Shown: in pieces, positions 10,707 through 21,866 of the stretch
How positions within the stretch are numbered: the first letter of the stretch is position 1
Layout of the letters: every line of letters starts with the position of its first letter
NCBI RefSeq assembly: GCF_000154825.1
Contig: NZ_DS560019.1
Location: 972,501-1,036,500 of the forward strand
From: Anaerofustis stercorihominis DSM 17244
Lineage (GTDB): Bacteria; Bacillota; Clostridia; Eubacteriales; Anaerofustaceae
Direction of reading: 5' to 3'
DNA length: 64,000 bases
Notes under the pieces: generated by a model
The model's database searches: none
What the model was told of the DNA's origin: nothing
Seen by the model: only the letters and a program-made list of their open reading frames with translations
Translations under genes and position numbers: made by a program

Positions 10707-12290
10707 CTATAACTTATCGATCAAATCTGCTATTTTATCGAAATCATCTTCGGAGAACAATAAATCTACTTGGTCTTTTTCTTTTACGACGTCTTTGGAT
10801 GTATCATTCTTAGTGTATTTTGATGTGTCTTTTTTATTTTTTATTTTCTCTAAATTTTTATTGTTATTATCATTGAGCATATTGATAATCTTTAATTCTT
10901 CTTTTGTAAATTCAGGTTTCTTTATCTCTTTTTGTTTTTTAGTTGAAGGACTCTTTATTTCTTCTTTTTTTATATCTTTGTTGTTTTTGATATTCTTGCT
11001 ATTTTGCTTATTATTTATAGCTTTCTGGCTTTGTTTTTTTATAGGTTGCTTTTTAGGCTTTTCTTCGTTATTAACATTTATATCTGTTTTTAAAATATTA
11101 TCACCGATTTTTTCTTCTGATATGTTTTTTCTTTTTATTTCTTTGTTTTTAGAAGTGATTTTCGCTTCATCATACATAGATTTAAGGAAATCATTTGCAT
11201 TTTCTGTATCCAGTTTCTTGTCATCATTTATTAGAGGACTTGAAAGAAGTGCTTCCGATAATTTTTTATCCTTATTTTTTTGATTATTTGATTTATTTTC
11301 TTGTGTTTTAATAACTGCTTTTTGTTTTATATATGGATTTGTTCTTTTTCTTTTTTGTCCGATTTTTTTATATGTAGCTTCCAAAAGTTCCTTATCACTT
11401 AAATTCTTTTTCTTTCTTGGCTCTTCTTTTTGTTTTGCTTCGATTTCTTTTTTTGTTATATCATACATTTTTAGCATCAAATCATGTTCCTGCATGTCTA
11501 CGATCTTGGAGCGTTCATTTAAAGATGTATGTATGGTTTTAATATTATCAAGGACGCCGTCCAATATTTCCTGCTGTTCGGATTTCTGTTTTTGTTTTAT
11601 TGATAACTCTTTTTCTGCTTGTTTTTCCTTTTCGAGTTTTTCCAGTTCTTCCTGGATATTTAATTCTTTTAAAGAAAGAGTATGCTCAAAATTTTTTAAT
11701 TCCTGTTCTTTTTTTCTTAATCTTTCTTCCATTTCTTTTAGTCTGTTTAAAGACTCTTCGGTTTGTTTTTGTTTTTCTTCCTGTTTTGCCTTATTTGCAA
11801 GTAACTCTTTTTTTATTTTATTTAGTTTCAACTCTTCTCTATAGTCAATAGGGTCATCGAATACTTGAGGAAGTGAAGACTGTTCCGTTTCTTCATCATC
11901 TTCATATATCTCCTCTACTTCAATTACGCTTAAAAGAAGAGAACGGGAAATAGTCTCTACGATTATATCTACCGTCAATGCGATCAACTGAAGATATGTA
12001 GAAACTCCTATTTTAAATATAAATCTAAGCAAAATAAAAACTAACAGGTTCGCGAAGGTAACGCTCCCTATTTCGAATATTATTCCTCTTGTTTCATCTT
12101 TATATAAACCGGCTATGAAATATATCAAAAGTTTAACTACAATAAGTAATGGGATATACTTTGGAAAAGCAGGGTCGATAGCTAAATTATTTGCGTTGAA
12201 TACAGTGTTGCAAATAACATAAGTTATCGCCATAAAAAGTATGTCTATCATTACTAAAAATACTAATTTAACTATTTTTTTCGTATCCAC
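10707..12290 (-). CDS. Membrane protein with four TM segments and a long charged coiled-coil tail, function unknown
   Basis: About 527 aa. Residues 1-115 hold four hydrophobic segments resembling the N-terminal membrane domain of FlaA1/CapD-type nucleotide-sugar dehydratases (DILFMAI, AGLYKDETRG), but no NAD-binding domain follows. Residues about 155-290 are a Glu/Lys/Gln heptad-rich coiled coil, then a Lys/Asn-rich low-complexity region with repeated KNKDIKK-like patches up to the C-terminus, which ends LFSEDDFDKIADLIDKL. The start is set to GTG at 12290 because AAGG lies nine bases before it; ATG at 12296 and GTG at 12299 sit too close to that site. Looks like a membrane-bound scaffold; function unknown. 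Confidence 0.7.
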   Translation of the reverse strand: MDTKKIVKLVFLVMIDILFMAITYVICNTVFNANNLAIDPAFPKYIPLLIVVKLLIYFIAGLYKDETRGIIFEIGSVTFANLLVFILLRFIFKIGVSTYLQLIALTVDIIVETISRSLLLSVIEVEEIYEDDEETEQSSLPQVFDDPIDYREELKLNKIKKELLANKAKQEEKQKQTEESLNRLKEMEERLRKKEQELKNFEHTLSLKELNIQEELEKLEKEKQAEKELSIKQKQKSEQQEILDGVLDNIKTIHTSLNERSKIVDMQEHDLMLKMYDITKKEIEAKQKEEPRKKKNLSDKELLEATYKKIGQKRKRTNPYIKQKAVIKTQENKSNNQKNKDKKLSEALLSSPLINDDKKLDTENANDFLKSMYDEAKITSKNKEIKRKNISEEKIGDNILKTDINVNNEEKPKKQPIKKQSQKAINNKQNSKNIKNNKDIKKEEIKSPSTKKQKEIKKPEFTKEELKIINMLNDNNNKNLEKIKNKKDTSKYTKNDTSKDVVKEKDQVDLLFSEDDFDKIADLIDKL

Positions 12291-12448
12291 TAACATCACC
12301 CTTATTAAATATCATTTCATTATATCACAAAGTAATGAAATACCCAAATATTAATTTTTTTTGCAATATGTATATAAAACTTCTTTTTTCCCTATTATAA
12401 AAGTATCCGGTTGACCTAATATAAAAAAAATATTATAATATAAGGTAA

Positions 12449-13738
<1,290 letters not shown>

Positions 13739-13747
13739 GTTGAAAAT

Positions 13748-14698
13748 ATGGCGATAAAAAGAGTAAGAAAAATAGCAAAGAAACCAAGAAAAAAAGAAGA
13801 TATATACGAAGAAGATTTTAATTTTGAAAATATAGAAAAAAATGACGACAATAATATAGATATTGATTACTCGGATAATGATATATTTAAGAATATAGAT
13901 TTTGAAAAGCGGATTCAAGGTAATTCTAAAACAAATAAATCTGGATATGAATCTGAGCCAAAAGAAGATGAATATATAGAAGATAATAATGAAGAGCAAG
14001 AAGCGTTTTTTGAAGATGAAGAAGACGAAAGAGTTCCATTAAGAGAAGCTTTAAGATTTAAAATAACAGGCAAGACAATCGGTATATTTGTAGGCATTTT
14101 AATAGCTGCATTTGCTTTGGGTTTTACTTTGTCTAAGGTATTCCCGGGAGGAAAAGTATTTCATTCTGTAGTTAATTTGTCGGATGTTATAACAGACGGG
14201 AAAGTAGAATGTACCGTAAGCGATATCGTTGTAGCAGATACACTGTCTTCAGTTAAAGCTTCAAATGGAAATACATTCGTTTGTATATATTATGAATATA
14301 AAAATGTTTCTGATGCGGATCTAAAATGGGAGCAGCTCCCTTTTACTACTCTCGGAGGATATGATACCGATAAACCTGGGCTTACACCTGATTATGAGCT
14401 TAGCAATGAGAGCGTAAATAAAGACGCATTGAGGGAATATTCATATATAATGGGTGTTGACTTAAGAGATGACTTAGATCCTTTAAAACCGGGGCAAAGC
14501 CGTGATGATGTAGATGTTTATGAAATAAAAAAATCTGAATTGGTAAAAAAGAAAATATATCTAACTTTTGATATCTACGATAAAGCCATAAAAGTAGAAG
14601 AAGGGCTAAGTACTCTTCCTAGTCTTAAAGAAACGATTAAAGAAAATAAGCAGGAAATAAAAAAAGAGCAGCAAAAAGCTCAGATAACAAGTAATTAA
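13748..14698 (+). CDS. Membrane-anchored protein with C-terminal DUF5067/DUF4352-like domain
   Basis: 316-aa bitopic protein. The first ~95 residues are charged and largely acidic, presumably cytoplasmic. One TM segment follows (IGIFVGILIAAFALGFTL, about 108-128). The outer part resembles DUF5067, an immunoglobulin-like fold of cell-surface lipoproteins (FVCIYYEYKNVSDADLKWEQL; TPDYEL; LKPGQS). The last ~25 residues are Lys/Glu/Gln-rich helix. It lies ten bases after serS and ends at a terminator, so the two are probably co-transcribed. No specific function can be read. Confidence 0.78.
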   Translation: MAIKRVRKIAKKPRKKEDIYEEDFNFENIEKNDDNNIDIDYSDNDIFKNIDFEKRIQGNSKTNKSGYESEPKEDEYIEDNNEEQEAFFEDEEDERVPLREALRFKITGKTIGIFVGILIAAFALGFTLSKVFPGGKVFHSVVNLSDVITDGKVECTVSDIVVADTLSSVKASNGNTFVCIYYEYKNVSDADLKWEQLPFTTLGGYDTDKPGLTPDYELSNESVNKDALREYSYIMGVDLRDDLDPLKPGQSRDDVDVYEIKKSELVKKKIYLTFDIYDKAIKVEEGLSTLPSLKETIKENKQEIKKEQQKAQITSN

Positions 14699-14706
14699 GA
14701 AAGATT

Positions 14707-14742
14707 AACGAGATAATGGTTATATAAATTATCTCGTTTTTT
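14707..14742 (+). terminator. Intrinsic terminator of the serS unit
   Basis: AACGAGATAAT (14707-14717) pairs with ATTATCTCGTT (14728-14738), 11 bp, followed by TTTTTT. Confidence 0.9.
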
Positions 14743-14755
14743 AATAGGTTATTGT

Positions 14756-15613
14756 ATGTTTAATAAAAATGATAAAATTGGGATAGTTGCATGTTCGAAT
14801 GCAATAAATATAAAAAAGAAAAAAGAAATAGATGAGCTTATATCTATTTTAAAAAATATTGGGCTGATACCGATACTCAGCAATAATATATTTTCTGATA
14901 ACTCTATTTTTTGCGGCAGCGGCATGGAAAAAGCAAAGTCCTTAATGGATTTCTATAATGATAAAGAAATAAAAGCTATATTTGATATTTCCGGAGGAGA
15001 TATTGCTAATAAAATCCTTGATTTTTTGGATTATGAGGTTATTAAAAATAATATTAAACCTTTCTTTGGTTACAGTGATTTGACAACTGTGATAAATGCA
15101 CTTTATAAGAAGGTCGGTGCAGTAAGTTATTTATATCAAGTCAGAAATTTTGTTTCTGAATTTAAAGAAAAACAAACAAGGGATTTTTATGAGTCCTTTT
15201 TCCTTTGTAAAAATAATTTATTTGATTTTAAATATAAATTTATTAAAGGAGATGTAATTCAAGGTATAGTCATCGGCGGGAATATAAGGTGTTTGCTTAA
15301 ACTAGCAGGAACGGAATACCTCCCGGATTTTCAAAACAAAGTTTTGTTCCTTGAGAGCAGGAGCGGGAATGAAGATGTGATGACTTCTTATTTAAATCAG
15401 TTAAATCAAATGGGTGTATTTGATAAAATTAACGGAGTTATACTCGGAAGGTTTTCACAAATGGAAAGTAAGGTAAAACCTAAAGTGGAAGATATTGTTT
15501 TAAAAATTACGAGTGATAAAGATATTCCTATTGTTAAGACCAGTGATATAGGTCATAATAAAGATTCAAAATGTATGATTATAGGAAAAGAAATATGTTT
15601 AAAAGATAAATAA
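14756..15613 (+). CDS. LD-carboxypeptidase (peptidase S66, LdcA/MccF family)
   Basis: 285-aa serine peptidase, probably removing the terminal D-Ala from tetrapeptide muropeptides during wall recycling; MccF relatives cleave microcin C-type toxins. The family triad is present: Ser in GYSDLT (near residue 109), Glu in LFLESRSG (near 200) and His in DIGHNKD (near 264). The IFDISGGDIANKIL segment is the usual domain lead-in. It lacks a signal peptide and so acts in the cytoplasm. The ribosome binding site (AGGTTATTGT) is weak. It sits alone between two terminators. Confidence 0.88.
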   Translation: MFNKNDKIGIVACSNAINIKKKKEIDELISILKNIGLIPILSNNIFSDNSIFCGSGMEKAKSLMDFYNDKEIKAIFDISGGDIANKILDFLDYEVIKNNIKPFFGYSDLTTVINALYKKVGAVSYLYQVRNFVSEFKEKQTRDFYESFFLCKNNLFDFKYKFIKGDVIQGIVIGGNIRCLLKLAGTEYLPDFQNKVLFLESRSGNEDVMTSYLNQLNQMGVFDKINGVILGRFSQMESKVKPKVEDIVLKITSDKDIPIVKTSDIGHNKDSKCMIIGKEICLKDK

Positions 15614-15642
15614 AAAAGAAGGTTTTAAAACCTTCTTTTTTT
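15612..15642. terminator. Bidirectional terminator
   Basis: Perfect palindrome AAAAAGAAGGTTTT/AAAACCTTCTTTTT (15613-15640) with flanking A and T tracts. It serves the S66 peptidase on + and the ferredoxin on -. Confidence 0.9.
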
Positions 15643-15667
15643 ATGTACTTATGTACTTATTTGAATC

Positions 15668-15900
<233 letters not shown>

Positions 15901-16074
15901 TAGAAATCTATTTAAAAGTACATGCAAAATATTACATTATGGATATGATAAATTAGCTGAAAGTCTTTATATATTGGCATTTAAATGTGGTGATAAAGGT
16001 AAAATTAATAATGATTTTTATTATTATTTTTTATGTTTCTATGTAAAGGGAGCAGTAATTGCTCCCTTATGATA

Positions 16075-16437
16075 CTATCTTTTTACATCATCAAAAAAGT
16101 AGATAAGTTTTCCTCTATTTGTATTTGCTACTCTGCAGTTGCATTTTTCTTTGCATTTACAGCATGAGCAAGAGCTTCTGTTTTGTGAACTTGCTGCTGC
16201 AAGATCTGTGCCTCTAGGACCATTACAAGCACAAGAAGATCTTCTGGGTTCTATATTTCCGCATCCACAGCCGCAGCCGTTTCTTGATTCATTGTTTCTT
16301 GAAGATCCGTTGTTACATCCGCAAGATCTTCTAGGTTCTATATTGCAAGAGCCTGAACCGCAACCGTTTCTTGATTCATTATTTCTCAACGATTCATTAT
16401 TACATCCGCAAGAAGATGTTCTATTTGAATAACTCAT
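16075..16437 (-). CDS. Cys-rich protein with two tandem ~29-residue repeats, possible spore coat component
   Basis: 120-aa protein with 17 cysteines by eye. Two tandem units start SCGCNN, share NNESRNGCG and end NIEPRR (about residues 9-37 and 38-67). A third partial unit (SSCACNGPRG) and a dense tail SCSCCKCKEKCNC follow. The final ~20 residues have no Cys. ATG at 16437 is chosen because AAGGTGGTAG lies just upstream; the in-frame GTG at 16452 is inside that site. Cys-rich repeat proteins are common in coats and exosporia, and ytaF lies just upstream on the same strand, but a metal-binding or ribosomal-peptide role is possible. No TM or signal is seen. Confidence 0.75.
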   Translation of the reverse strand: MSYSNRTSSCGCNNESLRNNESRNGCGSGSCNIEPRRSCGCNNGSSRNNESRNGCGCGCGNIEPRRSSCACNGPRGTDLAAASSQNRSSCSCCKCKEKCNCRVANTNRGKLIYFFDDVKR

Positions 16438-16512
16438 TATTAATTCTACCACCTTTACTATATTACTGCTTTCGATATATAATATGAAATTTTTATATTT
16501 GTGTTACCTGTT

Positions 16513-17130
16513 TTACATTATTTTTGTAAATGCCAGTATTATTAGTAAAACTCCGCTGAACCAGCTTAGATTGGTCTTTATTATATCATTAAGTTTCCCT
16601 CCGAGCCTAAAGCCTAAAAATACCAGTGAAATACATATAATGAAGGCTAAAACAAATATAATAGAGACATTAGTAAAAGGAAAGGATAACCCTGCACATA
16701 GTGAATCCATTGAACCGAGCCCTCCGATTAAAAGAGCCTCTTTCATATCCAAGTCTTTTGATTTGTCTATATCCGCTTTTGTTTCATCTATAAACACATC
16801 TATCAAAAGATGATATCCTTCTATATTAAGACTTATATTTTTATTTAGTACTTGCATTTTCTTTAAATAATTTTTTATTGCAGTAGAAAAAATATTGTAG
16901 CTTCCTATTATTATAAGTACAAAAAAGCTTAGCATATTGAAAAGATGAACAGGTATTATATTCGATAATATATTGGATAGAAGGATCGATACACTGAGAG
17001 ACACTGCACTTCCAAGCGCTATTATTATGGCTCCGGGGATTTTGACCTTGATATTATTGGAGCCGAATGATGAGCTTATAAGGAATGTGTCCATACTGAG
17101 GGCAACAATTAAAAGTAATAGCTTAAACAA
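16513..17130 (-). CDS. ytaF: YtaF/MntP family membrane protein
   Basis: 205-aa polytopic protein with about six hydrophobic segments. It resembles sporulation membrane protein YtaF and the wider MntP manganese-exporter family: an acidic residue in the first TM (VALSMDTFLISSSFGSN) and a second half repeating the pattern (GGLGSMDSLCAGLSFPF). A polar loop in the middle separates the halves. Start is TTG at 17130, seven bases after AAGGAGG. Family membership is clear; whether it exports a metal is unknown. Confidence 0.83.
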   Translation of the reverse strand: MFKLLLLIVALSMDTFLISSSFGSNNIKVKIPGAIIIALGSAVSLSVSILLSNILSNIIPVHLFNMLSFFVLIIIGSYNIFSTAIKNYLKKMQVLNKNISLNIEGYHLLIDVFIDETKADIDKSKDLDMKEALLIGGLGSMDSLCAGLSFPFTNVSIIFVLAFIICISLVFLGFRLGGKLNDIIKTNLSWFSGVLLIILAFTKIM

Positions 17131-17275
17131 TTTTATTCCTCCTTATACTTTGTCATACTTATAATATGAATAAAATCCGAAGTCTGTGATTGAAATTAAA
17201 ATATTGTTAAAATGTATAAAAAATAAATATTTTGTGGTATATTTAACTTAATATTAATTTATTTAGGAGGAATAA

Positions 17276-18754
17276 ATGGATTTAAGAAAATTACAAAACG
17301 GTTCTGATGTAAGGGGTATTGCTCTGGAAGGAATTAAAGGCGAAAATGTAAATTTAACGAATGAAGCGAGTTATAAAATATCAAAGGCATTTGTAAAATG
17401 GCTTAAAAAGAGATTAAATAAAGACAATATTAAAATTACTATCGGAAGAGATTCGAGATTATCCGGTCCTGATTTAGCAGAGAGCGTAATGAAAGGACTT
17501 AGCAGTGAAGATAACGTAGAGGTCGTTTACTTTGATTTATGTACGACTCCGGCTATGTTCATGAGCTGTGTCAATGGAGAAGTAAATGCGGACGGTGCCA
17601 TTATGATTACCGCAAGTCATCTTCCTTTTAACAGGAACGGACTTAAATTCTTTACCAAAGACGGTGGTGCGGAAAAAGAAGATATCAAAGCTATTTTGGA
17701 AATAGCTAATGAAATGGAATACTCTGAAAATGAAGCAAAATATCAGACACTTGATTTTTTAAGTATGTATGCAAGTAACCTTGTAAAGATAATAAGAGAA
17801 AAGACAGGTGAAGAAAGACCTTTTGAAGGTAAAAAAATAATCGTTGATGCCGGAAACGGTGCAGGAGGATTTTTTGCTCATAAAGTACTTGATGTTTTGG
17901 GCGCTGATACAAGGGGAAGCGTATATTTAGAACCTGACGGAAAATTCCCGAACCATGTTCCAAACCCGGAACTTAAAGATGTAATGGATAGTTTTTCCGA
18001 AGTTGTAGTAAAGGAAAAAGCCGATTTGGGGATTATTTTTGATACGGATGTTGACAGAGCTGCCGCAGTCGATAAGAGCGGAGAAGAAATAAGCAGGAAT
18101 AAGCTTGTTGCATTGATGGCAAGTATTTGCCTTCAAGAAGCTAAGGGAAGCTACATCGTAACGGATAGCGTTACAAGCAGCGGCTTAAAAGAGTTTATCG
18201 AAGAAAAAGGCGGAGTTCATCACAGATTTAAAAGAGGATATAAAAATGTTATAAACGAGGGTATAAGACTTAATAAAGACGGAAAAGAATGTTTGCTTGC
18301 AATAGAAACAAGCGGACACTGTGCTTTGAGGGAAAACTATTTCTTGGATGACGGTGCTTATATGGTTGTAAAAATTTTAATTAAGTTTTATGACCTTGCA
18401 AAAGAAGGTAAGACATTTGCGGATCTGATAGGTTCTTTAAAAGAGCCGAAGGAAGAAGCAGAACTGCGAGCTACATTCTTGGCTGCCGATTTTAAGGACT
18501 ACGGAGCGAAATTACTCGAAGATTTTAAAGTATATGTAAAAGAAGAAATGAAAGGCGCAAGCTTTGAAGAACCTAATTTTGAAGGTGTCAGAGTAAATGT
18601 GGAAAGAGACGGTATAAAGGGCTGGGTACTTTTAAGACTTTCACTTCATGACCCTGTTCTTCCTATAAATATCGAATCGGAAAGTGAAGGCGGAGTTGAA
18701 AATATAAAGAAGGAAATTCTTGCTTTCCTAGATAAATATGAAGTAAAATTATAA
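17276..18754 (+). CDS. Phosphomannomutase/phosphoglucomutase (alpha-D-phosphohexomutase)
   Basis: 492-aa enzyme interconverting hexose 1- and 6-phosphates for sugar-nucleotide and wall polymer synthesis. Domain 1 has RDSRLSG and the phosphoserine loop TASHLPFNRNG with catalytic Ser near 114. Domain 2 has the metal loop DTDVDR (about 256-261). Domain 3 has the sugar-specificity loop ETSGH (near 344). Domain 4 has the phosphate loop RDGIKGW, less canonical than usual. The TASHLP rather than TASHNP sequence marks a known subgroup. ATG follows a perfect AGGAGG. Confidence 0.9.
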   Translation: MDLRKLQNGSDVRGIALEGIKGENVNLTNEASYKISKAFVKWLKKRLNKDNIKITIGRDSRLSGPDLAESVMKGLSSEDNVEVVYFDLCTTPAMFMSCVNGEVNADGAIMITASHLPFNRNGLKFFTKDGGAEKEDIKAILEIANEMEYSENEAKYQTLDFLSMYASNLVKIIREKTGEERPFEGKKIIVDAGNGAGGFFAHKVLDVLGADTRGSVYLEPDGKFPNHVPNPELKDVMDSFSEVVVKEKADLGIIFDTDVDRAAAVDKSGEEISRNKLVALMASICLQEAKGSYIVTDSVTSSGLKEFIEEKGGVHHRFKRGYKNVINEGIRLNKDGKECLLAIETSGHCALRENYFLDDGAYMVVKILIKFYDLAKEGKTFADLIGSLKEPKEEAELRATFLAADFKDYGAKLLEDFKVYVKEEMKGASFEEPNFEGVRVNVERDGIKGWVLLRLSLHDPVLPINIESESEGGVENIKKEILAFLDKYEVKL

Positions 18755-18766
18755 AAATATATAATA

Positions 18767-18806
18767 AGTTGCATTGATAAGAACACCTTATTGATGCAAC
18801 TTTACT
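18767..18806 (+). terminator. Probable intrinsic terminator
   Basis: AGTTGCATTGATAAG (18767-18781) pairs with CTTATTGATGCAACT (18787-18801) with two G-U pairs and a five-base loop. The T tract is short (TTTACTATAA), so efficiency is uncertain. Confidence 0.65.
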
Positions 18807-18858
18807 ATAATATATAAAAGTGTACTCATTTAGTATATGATAAATTCAGAGGAAATAT

Positions 18859-21726
18859 ATGAAATTTAAAAATGTGATTGACGGCGAATTCGAAGAAGTA
18901 AAAGACGATGGCTATCAAAGGAGAAAAGAACAAAAAACAAGAAGCGAAAAAAGAGAAAAGAAACCCAAAGAACATAAAAAAAGAAAACCGATAAAAGGAA
19001 AAAAAGCAGTATTTTCTGTTATAGGTATCATAGCTGTTCTTTTAGGATTTCTTTATATAATCAATGATTATTATATAGAATATTTATGGTTTAAAGAAGT
19101 CAGTTATTTGGATGTTTTCTTTAAAGGGATCACTGCAAAGCTTACTCTCGGAATACCATTCTTTATTATAATGCTTATAATCTCTTTGTCTTATTTTAAT
19201 TTCCTATTTAGTGTTATAAGAAAAGGCTATAACAAAGTAGGGAGTTTTGGAAATAAGGTTAAAGTAGTAATATCGGTTGTTTACTCTATAGTGGTAAGCG
19301 GAGCATTTATATATAAGCTATGGTATAAATTCCTTGAATTTAAGAATGCTGTTCCTTTTAATCAGGCAGATAGTTTATTTGGTAAAGATATATCTTTTTA
19401 TGTGTTTAAACTTCCGTTCTTTACTGCATTAATAAAGCTGTTATTTGCTTCTGTTACTTTACTGTTTGTCATTACTCTTCTTATTTTTATAATACTTAGA
19501 GTTACGGGAAACAGAGAAATATATATAGAAAAAGAACATGGAGTTACGAGAGAAGAAAGACTTAATTTCTTTATGAAGATATGGGATTTTATAAAAGTTC
19601 CATGCAGTATATTCGTTTGTGTTCTCTTTATACTGGGAAGTATATACAGTTACTTATCAATGTTTGATGTATTATATTCTTCTTCGGGAATAGTTTACGG
19701 GGCTACTTACAGTGATGTGACGATAACGGTAAATATGTATAAATTCTTTACGGGACTTTGTGCTCTTTTAGCCGTTATATCTCTAATATTTGGGCTAAGG
19801 AATAAATTAAAGCCTATAATAATCGGTGCCCTTATTATTCCTATAGTATATTTCTCGTTGGGCGGTATCAAGGTATTGGTCGAAAATTATATAGTGATCC
19901 CAAATGAATATGCAAAAGAGCAGAAGTATATCGAGAATAATATAAAGATGACGAGAAAAGCATATAACATTGACGAAGTAGAGGTTAAAAGATTTGAGGG
20001 CAATAATGATTTAACGGCTAAGGATATTGCAAATAACTCCATTACTGTCGGCAATATCCCTATAAATGATTTTGAACCTACTCTTGATGTTTACAATTCT
20101 CTTCAAAGTTTCAGGTCTTACTATTCTTTCAAAGATGTGGATATAGACAGGTATACTTTGGATAAGGTCGCAACGCAAGTATTTATTTCCGTTAGAGAAA
20201 TGGATCCGTCGAGTAAAGAAAATGCAAGGACTTGGGTCAATAAACACCAGAAATATACTCATGGTTTCGGTACTGTAGTTTCTCCTGTTACGGAAATAAA
20301 CGAATCCGGTCAGCCGGTGCTTATTCAAAAAGATATCCCGCCAAGTACGGCTTATGAGGAGTTAAAGATAGACGAACCAAGAGTATATTACGGAGAATCA
20401 AGTGATGATTATGTAATCGTAAATACGAAGAGTAAAGAATTTGACTATCCTGAAGGTAATAACAACGTAGAAAATAAGTATACGGGAAGCGGGGGAATAA
20501 AGCTTTCCCTTTATAACAGACTTGCGTTCTCTGTAAGCAATATGAGCAGCAGGCTACTATTTTCTTCCGACATAACAGGAGAAAGTAAGATATTGATGCG
20601 CAGACAAGTGGCGGAAAGAGTCACGACCATTGCTCCTTTCCTTACTTATGATAAGGACCCTTATATAGTAAATTCAAACGGGAAGCTATACTGGATAATG
20701 GATGCTTTTACAAAAACAAATAAATATCCTTATTCCACACCTTCAAAGTTTGAAGACGGAACGAAGTTTAACTATATCAGGAATTCCATTAAAGTAGTCG
20801 TGGACGCTTATAACGGAACTGTTAATTTTTATCAGGTAGACAAAAATGACCCGATAGCCTCTACTTATGCAAAGATTTATCCGGGTTTTATCAAGCCTAT
20901 AGAGCAAATGGATAAGACTTTGAAAGAACATTTAAGATACTCGGAAGTGTTATTCAACATTCAAAGCGAGATGTATGAAAATTATCATATGACAAATCCT
21001 CAGGTGTTCTACAACAAAGAAGACCAGTGGCAGGTAGCTAAACAATTTTACGGAACCAAGAAAGAAGCTGTTGATGTAAACAGTTCCTATCTTATAATGA
21101 AACTTCCCGATAGAGATAAGGAAGAATTTATAATAATGGCTCCGTTTACTCCTAAAAACAAGAATAATATGGTTGCATGGATGGGCGGAATATGTGACGG
21201 AGAAGATTATGGTAAATTAAAGGTTTATCAGCTTCCTAAGCAAAAGTTAGTTTACGGTCCGATGCAGATAGAGCAAAGGATAGATCAGGATACGACCATA
21301 GCGCCTCAGCTCAACTTGTTGTCTCAGGTAAGCAGTGAGGTGTCAAGGGGCAATATGCTTACTATCCCTATTGAGGACAGTATACTTTATGTTGAACCTA
21401 TTTATGTAAAATCAAGCACCGACCAAATGGCTCTTCCTGAAGTTAAAGAAGTTATAGTTGCATACGGAAATAAAATCGTTATGAGGGATTCTTTGACCGA
21501 AGCGATAAATGCAATATTTAATCTTGGTGAAGGGGGAGACGGTGTCACGGGGATAGTTGATGATGCTGTGGATAAAGCAACAAAAGACAATTCCAAGTCC
21601 GACCTTGAGAAAAAATCAAGAGAACTTCTGACTAAAGCAAAAGAAGCTCAGGCAAGAGGGGATACAAAAGCATATACAAAATATATGAGTGAACTTGAAA
21701 AAGTATTGGATCAAATAAGCGAATAA
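18859..21726 (+). CDS. UPF0182 family large membrane protein
   Basis: 955-aa member of UPF0182, a family of unknown function in Firmicutes and Actinobacteria. The first ~45 residues are Lys/Arg-rich and cytoplasmic. About seven TM segments occupy roughly 50-340. A long extracytoplasmic domain fills the rest, with family segments such as RPRVYYGE-like DEPRVYYGES, YVIVNTKSKEFDYP and the late TTIAPQLNLLSQVSSEVSRG. The C-terminal ~60 residues are a charged helix. ATG follows AGAGGAAA. It is monocistronic between terminators. Confidence 0.9.
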   Translation: MKFKNVIDGEFEEVKDDGYQRRKEQKTRSEKREKKPKEHKKRKPIKGKKAVFSVIGIIAVLLGFLYIINDYYIEYLWFKEVSYLDVFFKGITAKLTLGIPFFIIMLIISLSYFNFLFSVIRKGYNKVGSFGNKVKVVISVVYSIVVSGAFIYKLWYKFLEFKNAVPFNQADSLFGKDISFYVFKLPFFTALIKLLFASVTLLFVITLLIFIILRVTGNREIYIEKEHGVTREERLNFFMKIWDFIKVPCSIFVCVLFILGSIYSYLSMFDVLYSSSGIVYGATYSDVTITVNMYKFFTGLCALLAVISLIFGLRNKLKPIIIGALIIPIVYFSLGGIKVLVENYIVIPNEYAKEQKYIENNIKMTRKAYNIDEVEVKRFEGNNDLTAKDIANNSITVGNIPINDFEPTLDVYNSLQSFRSYYSFKDVDIDRYTLDKVATQVFISVREMDPSSKENARTWVNKHQKYTHGFGTVVSPVTEINESGQPVLIQKDIPPSTAYEELKIDEPRVYYGESSDDYVIVNTKSKEFDYPEGNNNVENKYTGSGGIKLSLYNRLAFSVSNMSSRLLFSSDITGESKILMRRQVAERVTTIAPFLTYDKDPYIVNSNGKLYWIMDAFTKTNKYPYSTPSKFEDGTKFNYIRNSIKVVVDAYNGTVNFYQVDKNDPIASTYAKIYPGFIKPIEQMDKTLKEHLRYSEVLFNIQSEMYENYHMTNPQVFYNKEDQWQVAKQFYGTKKEAVDVNSSYLIMKLPDRDKEEFIIMAPFTPKNKNNMVAWMGGICDGEDYGKLKVYQLPKQKLVYGPMQIEQRIDQDTTIAPQLNLLSQVSSEVSRGNMLTIPIEDSILYVEPIYVKSSTDQMALPEVKEVIVAYGNKIVMRDSLTEAINAIFNLGEGGDGVTGIVDDAVDKATKDNSKSDLEKKSRELLTKAKEAQARGDTKAYTKYMSELEKVLDQISE

Positions 21727-21750
21727 TATCATATAAATATATTATATTAA

Positions 21751-21780
21751 AAAAAGATAGCTGTATCAGCTATCTTTTTT
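21751..21780 (+). terminator. Intrinsic terminator
   Basis: AAAAAGATAGCTG (21751-21763) and CAGCTATCTTTTT (21767-21779), a 13-bp stem with a 3-base loop and T tract. Confidence 0.92.
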
Positions 21781-21866
21781 GTTATTTTCTGAAATTTAAA
21801 ATAAAATAAAAACATTTACAACAAAAAATCAACAAATTTGGTATAATGTAAAAAAGGAGGAAGAAA

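Noticed and set aside
10687-11283. 198-codon Ser/Phe/Leu-rich plus-strand frame
   Set aside because: Antisense to the Lys/Glu/Asn-rich coiled-coil gene; composition explains its openness.
16139-16432. 97-codon plus-strand frame over the Cys-rich gene
   Set aside because: Shadow of the repeated minus-strand gene, which has the better ribosome binding site and start.
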